Below are positions 1 through 4,963 of a DNA stretch of 7,785 bases, piece by piece. Source of the DNA: Chloroflexota bacterium (GTDB lineage Bacteria > Chloroflexota > Anaerolineae > B4-G1 > DUEL01); assembly GCA_017743275.1 (NCBI GenBank), contig JAGHZG010000062.1, forward strand, positions 1 to 7,785. Direction: 5' to 3'. The position numbers and the translations under genes were made by a program. A model generated the notes under the pieces. It saw nothing but the letters and a program-made list of their open reading frames with translations, had not been told where the DNA came from and did no database searches. Positions within the stretch are counted from its first letter, which is position 1. Each line of letters opens with the position of its first letter.

Positions 1-125
1 CCAACCAGAATTCGCTAAAATTATACATAATGTCTTAAACAAACGCAATTGGTATTAATCATATCCAACAACCCATTTCGCGCAATCTCTTTCTTTTTAT
101 ATCTTAAAATATGCCATTGTCAACG
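1..125. other. AT-rich gene-free left edge
   Basis: This segment is roughly 30% G+C, while everything from about 130 onward is GC-rich. No credible reading frame longer than a few codons lies wholly inside it. On the minus strand it contains promoter-like hexamers pointing off the left edge (listed separately). It may be an intergenic control region for a divergent gene outside the window, a foreign insertion, or an assembly junction; the sequence alone does not decide between these. Confidence 0.6.
96..123 (-). promoter_or_regulatory. Possible leftward sigma-70-type promoter
   Basis: Read on the minus strand, TTGACA (123-118) is followed after 16 nt by TATAAA (101-96), which would start transcription near base 89 and run off the left edge. 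A second weaker pair, TTGCGT (48-43) and TATAAT (25-20) with a 17-nt spacer, points the same way. AT-rich DNA produces such matches by chance, and no gene in the window is served by them, so confidence is low. Confidence 0.3.
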
Positions 126-173
126 TAGTTACGGCACTGGGCTTTTCTTCCTGCCGATGGGCGGGTGACCCTC

Positions 174-201
174 TTGACAAATGGCCCGTTGTGAATAAAA
201 T
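174..201 (+). promoter_or_regulatory. Promoter for the DUF2892 gene
   Basis: A perfect TTGACA (-35, 174-179) is followed after 16 nt by TAAAAT (-10, 196-201). The predicted start of transcription is near 208, giving a short leader that contains the ribosome binding site AAGGAGGG (219-226), 4 nt before the ATG at 231. The next gene begins 33 nt after this gene's stop with no obvious promoter of its own, so this promoter probably serves both. Confidence 0.6.
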
Positions 202-230
202 AGAAGTACACCAACGAAAAGGAGGGCGCT

Positions 231-446
231 ATGGAACGCAATGAAGGGACCGTGGACCGCATCATTCGGGCCGTACTGGCCGTCATCTTCCTGGTAGCAG
301 GGCTGGGCCCACTGCAGGGGCTGCAGGGGGCCGTCCTGGGCATCATCGTGGCCGTTGTCGGCCTGATCCTGGCCTTCACGGCCGCCACCGGCTTCTGCCT
401 GATCTACAAACTGCTGGGTATTTCCACGACGAGGACATGCAAGTAA
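231..446 (+). CDS. DUF2892 (YgaP-like) small membrane protein
   Basis: A 71-residue protein of the DUF2892 family, the membrane portion also found at the C-terminus of YgaP-type rhodanese proteins. The family usually has an N-terminal 'N-x-G-x-x-D-R-x-I-R' motif, two short transmembrane helices and a C-terminal 'TGxC..Y.LLGI.T' motif. All are visible here: N4, G6, D9-R10 and I12-R13 at the start, hydrophobic helices at about residues 11-27 and 33-50, then T53-G54-F55-C56, Y59, and LLGIST at 61-66. A second Cys (C70) lies next to the end. Family members often occur near sulfur or redox genes, but the precise function is not established. The ATG is well supported by AAGGAGG just upstream. The last codons and the stop lie inside a 16-nt duplicated repeat, so the C-terminal tail may have been altered by it. 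Confidence 0.85.
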   Translation: MERNEGTVDRIIRAVLAVIFLVAGLGPLQGLQGAVLGIIVAVVGLILAFTAATGFCLIYKLLGISTTRTCK

Positions 447-471
447 ACAAGGATACAAGTAGACAAGGGGG
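440..471 (+). repeat. Tandem 16-nt duplication (CAAGTARACAAGG)
   Basis: Two adjacent copies, 440-455 and 456-471, match at 12 of their first 13 bases (CAAGTARACAAGG). The first copy includes the last Lys codon and the TAA stop of the DUF2892 gene (444-446). The second ends in the GGGGGA that serves as ribosome binding site for the next gene at 480. It therefore fills almost the whole 33-nt gap and contributes working signals on both sides. Confidence 0.6.
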
Positions 472-479
472 AAATTAAT

Positions 480-1028
480 ATGGAATGGGATACTCCGTTG
501 GGGATATTGCGGCGCGGCATGAGTCTGGAGCGGGACGGTTACCGCTTCTATATGCTGGCCGCTGAACGAGCGTCGGACGAGCGGGGGAGGCGGATGTTCC
601 TGGACCTGGCCCGGCAGGAGGAGAGCCACCTGCGGCTCCTCCTGGCCGAGTACCGGTCTCTGGAGGCCGGGCAGGGCTGGCTTCCCTATGAAGTGGCAAT
701 GAAGGCGGACTTTCCGCTGGACCCGGCCAACCCGGACCTGCCCGGCGAAGAACCGCCCGACCCGATGCCCGTCTTCACCCCCGACCGCCCCATCTCGCTG
801 GAGGGGGACATCGCCGCGCTGGAGTTTGGCCTGGAGACGGAGCGCATCTCGCGGGAACTGTACGCCCGGGCGGCCGAGGAGGCCGCTGACCCCCGCGCGG
901 CCGAAGCCTACCGGTTCCTGACCCGGCAGGAAGAGGCCCACTACCGGCTTCTGCAGGACACCCACGAATACCTGACCCAGAACCAGACCTGGTGGGACCC
1001 CTTCCAGAAGCCGTTCTTTACGGGCTGA
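480..1028 (+). CDS. Rubrerythrin/ferritin-like diiron protein
   Basis: A 182-residue soluble protein built from two similar helical halves, typical of the rubrerythrin/ferritin-like superfamily. The first half has E17 seven residues before Y24, then E47-E-S-H50. The second half has E121 seven residues before Y128, then E151-E-A-H154. This gives the full expected diiron ligand set (two Glu and one ExxH pair per half). There is no C-terminal rubredoxin domain (no CxxC pairs), so it is not a classical rubrerythrin; erythrin-like peroxide-scavenging or iron-handling roles are plausible but inferred. A Pro/Asp-rich linker (about residues 78-107) separates the halves. The tail is aromatic (WWDPFQKPFF, 171-180). 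The ATG is preceded by GGGGGA with 7-nt spacing. It follows the DUF2892 gene closely and probably shares its transcript, which fits an oxidative-stress or redox pair. Confidence 0.82.
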   Translation: MEWDTPLGILRRGMSLERDGYRFYMLAAERASDERGRRMFLDLARQEESHLRLLLAEYRSLEAGQGWLPYEVAMKADFPLDPANPDLPGEEPPDPMPVFTPDRPISLEGDIAALEFGLETERISRELYARAAEEAADPRAAEAYRFLTRQEEAHYRLLQDTHEYLTQNQTWWDPFQKPFFTG

Positions 1029-1048
1029 CCGCGAAGGCAGGGGAACAG

Positions 1049-1170
1049 GACACGGATTTTAACAGATGGGCACAGATAGGAATCCGTGAGAATCCGTGCC
1101 TTCCGTGTCCATCCGTGTCCTATTCAACAGCACACGGATGGACACGGATTTTAACGGATGGGCACGGATA
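1049..1170. repeat. CACGGAT-type composite direct/inverted repeat
   Basis: A 30-nt segment at 1049-1078 recurs at 1141-1170 with 28 of 30 identical bases (core GACACGGATTTTAAC). Between them lie inverted copies of the same word (ATCCGTGTCC decamers around 1101-1120). More degenerate copies (CCATCCGTGCC, ACCCGTGTCCCG) continue to about 1204, just before the stop of the leftward amidohydrolase gene. The repeats therefore fill nearly the whole gap between two convergent genes. A related copy lies at 7554-7583. No open reading frame or transposase is associated with it here. Confidence 0.75.
1102..1148. terminator. Long hairpin between convergent genes
   Basis: Bases 1102-1118 and 1132-1148 are perfect reverse complements (17 bp, TCCGTGTCCATCCGTGT) around a 13-nt loop. 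A stem this strong between the ends of two convergent genes could stop transcription from both sides, but no run of T follows on either strand, so it is not a canonical intrinsic terminator. The stem is made from the CACGGAT repeat, so terminator activity is an inference from position and stability. Confidence 0.35.
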
Positions 1171-1205
1171 AAAATCTGTACCATCCGTGCCAACCCGTGT
1201 CCCGT

Positions 1206-2591
1206 TTATTGTTCGTGTCTTTCGCGCCGGATGAACCGTCCTCTCCCTCGCCGACCGACAAACTGCCCCTCCCGAACCACCATCTGCCCCCGCGAGAAGA
1301 CCATGTGCACCCGTCCCTGGACCCGCATCCCCTCGTAGGGGGTGTATCCGGCGAGGTGATGCAGGTCAGCGGCGCGGATGGTCCCCTCCGGGCGCGGGTC
1401 GTAGAGGACGATGTCGGCGTCGGCGCCGGGGAGCAGGGCCCCCTTGCGCGGCCAGAGCCCCCAGACCTGGGCCGGACGGGCCGAAAGGAGCGCCACCAGT
1501 TGGGGAAGCGTCAGCCGCCCCGCCGCCACGCCGTACGTGTACATCAGCGGCAGGAGCGTCTCCATTCCGGGCAACCCGCCGGGGGTGCGGGTGAAATCGT
1601 CCACCTCCGTCTTCTGGGCCTGGGTATAGTCGCAGTGGTCAGTGGCAATGAAGTCAACATCCCCACCGGTGACCCGGTCCCACAAACGCTCCGGCTCCCC
1701 GGGGGCCCGCAGCGGGGGTTGAAGGATGTAACGCCACGGCTCCGGCCCCTCGTACCGACGGGCATCCAGCAACAGGTACTGGGGACAGGTCTCACAGGTC
1801 ACCTCCTGCCCCTCCGCCCGGGCCCGCACCACCGCCTCCACCGAATCGGCCACAGAGCAGTGGACGATGTGGACCAGGCAGCGGGCCGCCGCGGCCAGAA
1901 AGAGCACCCGTCGGACCGCCTCCACCTCTGCCAGCGCGGGACGGGCCTGGCCGTGGTACCGCCAGGACGTCTTCCCCTCCGCCACCAGCGCCTGGGTCCG
2001 GGCCGTCACCAGCGCGTCGTTTTCACAGTGGACCAGGGGGCGAATCCCCAGGTGGGCCATGGTCTCCATCAGGCGCAGAATGGTGGCATCGTCGGCATAA
2101 TAATTGGGCCGGTACGTGGTGTAGAGTTTGACGCTGGTGGTTCCCAGTTCCACCAGGTCCGCCAGTTCCCCCTCCCGGCCCGGCGGCAGGTCGGTGACCA
2201 TCACGTGGAGGGCGTAGTCTATCACCGCGTCCCGCGCCTCCTCCCACCGCGCCTCCACCGCCTGCCGGAGACTCTGCCCGGGGAACTGGGTGGCGAAATC
2301 CACCACCGTGGTGACCCCGCCGCAGGCGGCGGCGCGGGTGCCGATGTACCAGTCATCAGGGGTGCGGTAGATGCCGGTGTCCAGCGCGATGTGAGTGTGG
2401 CTGTCTATGACGCCCGGCAGGACCAGCATCCCCTGCGCTTCCACGACGACCGTGTCGGGGGCCGTCGGCAGGCCGTGCCCCACCGCCTTGATCCGCTCCC
2501 CCTGAATCAACAGGTCCGCCTCCAGTACCCCCTCCGGGGTGACCAGCGTCCCGCCCTGAATGAGGACTGTCTGCGAAGAATACGGTTTCAT
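1206..2591 (-). CDS. hydA: Dihydropyrimidinase/D-hydantoinase-family amidohydrolase
   Basis: A 461-residue cyclic-amidohydrolase of the usual family length. Members open cyclic amides such as dihydrouracil, hydantoins or allantoin in the cytoplasm with two divalent metals. Visible landmarks: beta-sandwich start (LIQGGTLVTPEG), G60-V-I-D-S-H65-T-H67 (first metal pair), K155 in TSVKLYTTY (the bridging carboxylated Lys), H188 in PLVHCEND, H244 in HIVHCS, D318 in ATDHCDYT (catalytic/metal Asp), GGLPGMETLLPLMYTYG (338-354), and the C-terminal GYTPYEG (415-421). All metal ligands are present, so it should be active. The sequence favours dihydropyrimidinase/hydantoinase over allantoinase, but the natural substrate cannot be read. 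Its ATG overlaps the stop of the yjbQ-like gene by 4 nt (ATGA), and GGGGGAG lies just upstream, so it is the last gene of a three-gene leftward operon. No other pyrimidine-degradation gene (dihydropyrimidine dehydrogenase, beta-ureidopropionase) is in the window. Confidence 0.88.
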   Translation of the reverse strand: MKPYSSQTVLIQGGTLVTPEGVLEADLLIQGERIKAVGHGLPTAPDTVVVEAQGMLVLPGVIDSHTHIALDTGIYRTPDDWYIGTRAAACGGVTTVVDFATQFPGQSLRQAVEARWEEARDAVIDYALHVMVTDLPPGREGELADLVELGTTSVKLYTTYRPNYYADDATILRLMETMAHLGIRPLVHCENDALVTARTQALVAEGKTSWRYHGQARPALAEVEAVRRVLFLAAAARCLVHIVHCSVADSVEAVVRARAEGQEVTCETCPQYLLLDARRYEGPEPWRYILQPPLRAPGEPERLWDRVTGGDVDFIATDHCDYTQAQKTEVDDFTRTPGGLPGMETLLPLMYTYGVAAGRLTLPQLVALLSARPAQVWGLWPRKGALLPGADADIVLYDPRPEGTIRAADLHHLAGYTPYEGMRVQGRVHMVFSRGQMVVREGQFVGRRGRGRFIRRERHEQ

Positions 2592-3007
2592 GGCTCCCCC
2601 AGTATCTGTACCACCAGCCGACGGTTGCGCGGCCGGGTGTCAAAGTCGCAGAAGACCACCTGCTGCCATGTCCCCAGCGTCAGACGGCCGTCCACGAACG
2701 GAACGGTGATAGACGGCCCCATCAGCGCCGCGCGGATGTGGGCATGGCCGTTATCGTCTCCCCAGCGCAGGTGGTGACGGTACGGGCGGTCCGGCGGGAC
2801 GATTTTGTCCAGCACCTGCTGCAGGTCGGCGACGACACCGTCTTCGTACTCTATCGTCGTCAGGGCGCCGGTGGAGCCGGGGCAGAAGACGGTGACGATG
2901 CCCGACCGCAGCCCGGATTCCCGCACCAATCGGGTCACTTCGGCGGTGATGTCCCGGACATCCCCGTTTCCCTGGGTAGAAAGGGACAACTCCCGGGTGA
3001 CGACCAT
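2588..3007 (-). CDS. yjbQ: YjbQ/UPF0047 family protein
   Basis: A 139-residue protein of the conserved UPF0047 (YjbQ) family, normally about 130-140 residues. E. coli YjbQ has been reported to have weak thiamin-phosphate-synthase activity, but the true role of the family is unsettled. Family signatures are clear: CPGSTGALTTIEYE (42-55), a His/Asp-rich metal-binding stretch HHLRWGDDNGHAH (78-90), S99, LGTWQ (111-115), and D121-F-D123-T-R-P-R127. The conserved His and Asp residues suggest a metal site. I place the start at the ATG at 3007, because GGAGG at 3018-3014 is 6 nt upstream; the GTG at 3013 has no room for a binding site. The gene begins 2 nt after the stop of the upstream TPR gene and overlaps the amidohydrolase start by 4 nt, so translation is probably coupled along the operon. 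Confidence 0.88.
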   Translation of the reverse strand: MVVTRELSLSTQGNGDVRDITAEVTRLVRESGLRSGIVTVFCPGSTGALTTIEYEDGVVADLQQVLDKIVPPDRPYRHHLRWGDDNGHAHIRAALMGPSITVPFVDGRLTLGTWQQVVFCDFDTRPRNRRLVVQILGEP

Positions 3008-3009
3008 GT

Positions 3010-4158
3010 TCACCCTCCCACTTCCATCGGGAGCATGATCAGCCGCACGATATTCAGCAATATCTCCCGCCAGGCAGGGGGAACCGTTGCCACCAGGAAC
3101 GCGTAGAGGCCCACGAAGGCCAGCAGGAGCAGGCCGATAAGGGCGTCCTCGCGGCCTGGCGGCAGGCGGTGAGCGGTCCGGACCGCCTGGATCAGAAGAG
3201 CAACCGCGTACAGAAAGAGAACGCCGCCCACGGCCGCCATCGCCCAGGTCTGAGGAACCTGGGGGACCAGCAGGGGGACCACCCAGCCAATGACGCTGAG
3301 GATACCGGCAATGGGCATCCAGCCAGAAATGGCCACCGCGATGAGGTAGTAGTGGACCCGCGCCGGAGCCACGCCGCCCCGGGAGCGGGCAATACCCTCC
3401 GTGATGATGCCCAATCCGATCCAGGCGACCAGAGCCCCGGCCAGCAGGCGGACCAGGTCATTCACAAACGCCACCGAGAGCAGGTTGACCATTGCAAACG
3501 TCAGGCGTCCGGGCGCAAAGAAGGCCAGCAGCAGGGTGCCCGTCCAGCGCGCCAGGGTCAGCGCGACGACGCCCAGCGCGATGCTCATTATGGACCGGAG
3601 CGGCGAGGCCAGAGCAACCTCGGGGGCGAAGGCCAGGTCCGGGTCCAGAATGGCGGCGCCGACCCAGGGGCGGGCCAGCGAGGAGCGGCGGGGGCCCTGA
3701 AGTTCCTCCCGCACCATCTGCCTCACATCCACCCGTTGCAGCGGGGCCCCGCAGCGGCTGCAAATGTACGCCCAACCCGGGTTCCGTTGTCGGCAACGGG
3801 GGCACTGCTGAGCGGGCAGCCGGTCCAGAGGCGTCCGGTCGTCCTCCAGACCGGCCATCCAGGGAGCGCGGGCGGCCAGGTACTCGTACCCTTCCCGCAG
3901 GTGAGCGAGGAAAGAGAGTCCGGAGCGGGCAAAAGAGTTGGAGGGGTTAATCTTCAGGACGCGCTGAAGACACTCCCGCTGAGCCTCAATACCTTCCACG
4001 ACGGCGCTCAGCCAGAGCCAGGCCCGCTCGTTATTGGGGTCCAGCGCCACCGCCTGGCGCAGGATTTCCTCCGCCTCCTCTTTCCGTTCCGCGCGGGCTG
4101 CCGCAATCCCCTGCTCTACCAGTTCGTAGGCCTCTTTCTGCTCCTTCGGCTTCTTCAT
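3010..4158 (-). CDS. TPR / zinc-ribbon / multi-TM membrane protein
   Basis: A 382-residue three-part protein whose exact function I do not recognise. Residues about 10-75 form a charged helical TPR-like region (G17-I, AEEILRQAVALDPNNERAWL, then VLKINPSN). Residues 119-136 are a zinc ribbon with C119-x2-C122 and C133-x2-C136 (CPRCRQ...ICSRCGAPL). The rest, from about 188, is membrane-embedded with roughly five hydrophobic segments (about 188-214, 222-254, 268-300, 305-327, 338-360), loosely like a Yip1-type membrane domain. This layout suggests a cytoplasmic protein-binding head on a membrane anchor. Upstream in-frame ATGs at 4215 and 4188 lie in or before the predicted promoter (-35 at 4215-4210, -10 at 4192-4187), so only the ATG at 4158, preceded by GGGGGCAAAG, fits. 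It is the first gene of the leftward operon with yjbQ and the amidohydrolase. The family role is inferred only. Confidence 0.72.
   Translation of the reverse strand: MKKPKEQKEAYELVEQGIAAARAERKEEAEEILRQAVALDPNNERAWLWLSAVVEGIEAQRECLQRVLKINPSNSFARSGLSFLAHLREGYEYLAARAPWMAGLEDDRTPLDRLPAQQCPRCRQRNPGWAYICSRCGAPLQRVDVRQMVREELQGPRRSSLARPWVGAAILDPDLAFAPEVALASPLRSIMSIALGVVALTLARWTGTLLLAFFAPGRLTFAMVNLLSVAFVNDLVRLLAGALVAWIGLGIITEGIARSRGGVAPARVHYYLIAVAISGWMPIAGILSVIGWVVPLLVPQVPQTWAMAAVGGVLFLYAVALLIQAVRTAHRLPPGREDALIGLLLLAFVGLYAFLVATVPPAWREILLNIVRLIMLPMEVGG
3014..3018 (-). promoter_or_regulatory. Ribosome binding site that fixes the yjbQ start
   Basis: On the minus strand GGAGG occupies 3018-3014. It is 6 nt from the ATG at 3007 but directly abuts the in-frame GTG at 3013, so the ATG is the likely start. 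The site lies inside the last codons of the upstream TPR/zinc-ribbon gene. Confidence 0.65.
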
Positions 4159-4186
4159 CTTTGCCCCCGGCTTTAAGAGTACACCC

Positions 4187-4215
4187 ATTATACCATCGGA
4201 GCAGAGCCTGGGCAA
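4187..4215 (-). promoter_or_regulatory. Promoter of the leftward three-gene operon
   Basis: On the minus strand TTGCCC (4215-4210) is followed after exactly 17 nt by a perfect TATAAT (4192-4187), preceded by TGG, which makes an extended -10. Transcription should begin near 4180, about 22 nt before the ATG at 4158. This position rules out two upstream in-frame ATGs as start codons. Confidence 0.7.
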
Positions 4216-4231
4216 AACAGCAATGGGTCAC

Positions 4232-4311
4232 GGGCGTATCCCAATTTCGTCGGGCATGGCCGCTCTGTAGGACAACTGCTCGCAGTTGTCCTACAATCTT
4301 GGGACACACCC
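4232..4311. repeat. Nested palindrome between divergent promoters
   Basis: A perfect 13-bp stem, TGTAGGACAACTG (4266-4278) with its complement at 4283-4295, encloses a CTCG loop. It sits inside an outer pair of arms, 4232-4244 and 4299-4311, that match at 11 of 13 bases; both mismatches would be G-U pairs in RNA read from the minus strand. It lies upstream of both divergent promoters (minus -35 at 4210-4215, plus -10 at 4336-4341), so neither neighbouring transcript should contain it and a terminator role is unlikely. A protein-binding site or a non-autonomous mobile repeat are possible. Confidence 0.65.
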
Positions 4312-4332
4312 ATAGGTCACTTTCCCGTTTTG

Positions 4333-4341
4333 TGGTATAAT
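4333..4341 (+). promoter_or_regulatory. Extended -10 promoter for the exonuclease gene
   Basis: TGGTATAAT (4333-4341) is a perfect -10 with the TGn extension, the same nine bases as in the divergent promoter. At the matching -35 distance (4313-4318) there is only TAGGTC, a poor match, as is tolerated with an extended -10. Transcription should begin near 4348, 24 nt before the ATG at 4372. Confidence 0.6.
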
Positions 4342-4371
4342 CTATCCCTGCAGACTCACAGAGGCACTGCC

Positions 4372-4896
4372 ATGCTGGTATTTGACCTGGAAACGCAACA
4401 CACCTTTGACGAAGTGGGCGGGCGGGCCCATACCCGCCGTCTGCGGATGTCCGTGGGGGTCACCTACGACCCCGACCGGGACCTCTACCGGGCCTATACC
4501 GAGGACCAGGTAGAGGAACTGATCGCCGCGCTGCGGGCCACCGACCGGGTCGTGGGCTACAACCTCTACAGTTTTGACTACGAGGTCCTTCACGCCTACA
4601 CGCCGCAGCGGCTGGACTCCCTGCCCACGGTGGACATGCTGGTCCATCTGGAGCGCGCGCTGGGCTGGCGACCCAAATTGGACGACGTGGTCGCGGCCAC
4701 ACTGGGGGAGCGCAAGAGCGGCGACGGCCTGGACGCCGTCCGCTGGTTCCGGCAGGGCCGCCTGGACCTGGTAGCAGAATACTGCAAGAGAGACGTAGAG
4801 GTAACCTGGAAACTCTACGACTTCGGCCGTCGTAACCGCTACGTCCAGGTCTTTGACCGCCAGTACCGGATCCGCAAAGTGCCTGTCGCCTGGTAG
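4372..4896 (+). CDS. Stand-alone DEDDy-type 3'-5' exonuclease (RNase H-like)
   Basis: A 174-residue single-domain nuclease of the RNase H-like/DEDD fold, resembling the exonuclease module of YprB-type or helicase-associated proteins. The three exonuclease motifs are visible: ExoI at the extreme N-terminus (FDLET, D5 and E7), ExoII (VVGYNLYSFDYEVL, with N64 and D69), and ExoIII (Y137-C-K-R-D141-V), where the Tyr four residues before the Asp marks the DEDDy subtype. A conserved-looking TVDML (86-90) lies between ExoII and ExoIII. All four acidic metal ligands appear intact, so catalysis on nucleic acid 3' ends is expected, though the substrate is unknown. Start choice: the frame stays open upstream to a TTG at 4330, but that lies before the promoter's start point; the ATG at 4372 has GAGG 8 nt upstream. 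No helicase or polymerase partner is adjacent. Confidence 0.78.
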   Translation: MLVFDLETQHTFDEVGGRAHTRRLRMSVGVTYDPDRDLYRAYTEDQVEELIAALRATDRVVGYNLYSFDYEVLHAYTPQRLDSLPTVDMLVHLERALGWRPKLDDVVAATLGERKSGDGLDAVRWFRQGRLDLVAEYCKRDVEVTWKLYDFGRRNRYVQVFDRQYRIRKVPVAW

Positions 4897-4903
4897 CGCA
4901 GGA

Positions 4904-4959
4904 GCATCCTGCATCCTGCATCTTGCATCCTGCATCCTGCATCTTGCGTCTTGCATCTT
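4904..4959. repeat. Eight tandem GCATCYT heptamers
   Basis: Eight uninterrupted 7-nt units, GCATCCT or GCATCTT (one reads GCGTCTT), run from 4904 to 4959. The order CCT-CCT-CTT occurs twice, giving a 21-nt higher-order period; because 21 is a multiple of 3, reading frames stay open through it on both strands (for example ASCILHL-type repeats forward and MQDARCR-type repeats in reverse). It starts 8 nt after the exonuclease stop and ends 4 nt before the radical SAM ATG. The first unit can form a small hairpin with the preceding GCAGGA (4898-4903 with 4907-4912). Confidence 0.85.
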
Positions 4960-4963
4960 GCCT

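Noticed and set aside
1..35. Start of a minus-strand gene running off the left edge (MYNFSEFWL)
   Set aside because: Only nine codons are visible, with no convincing ribosome binding site and no recognisable similarity.
47..69. Possible operator palindrome TTGG...CCAA in the AT-rich segment
   Set aside because: Only four base pairs match, which is expected by chance.
1158..2777. Long plus-strand open frame (539 codons) antisense to the amidohydrolase and yjbQ genes
   Set aside because: Its translation is low-complexity (Gly/Arg/Pro/His-rich) with no family signature, while the opposite strand encodes two clear conserved proteins; it is open because of high GC content.
4266..4295. Intrinsic terminator
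   Set aside because: The hairpin lies upstream of both divergent promoters and has no T-run, so there is no transcript for it to end within this window.
4904..4959. CRISPR-like array
   Set aside because: Units are contiguous 7-mers with no spacers, and no cas genes are present.
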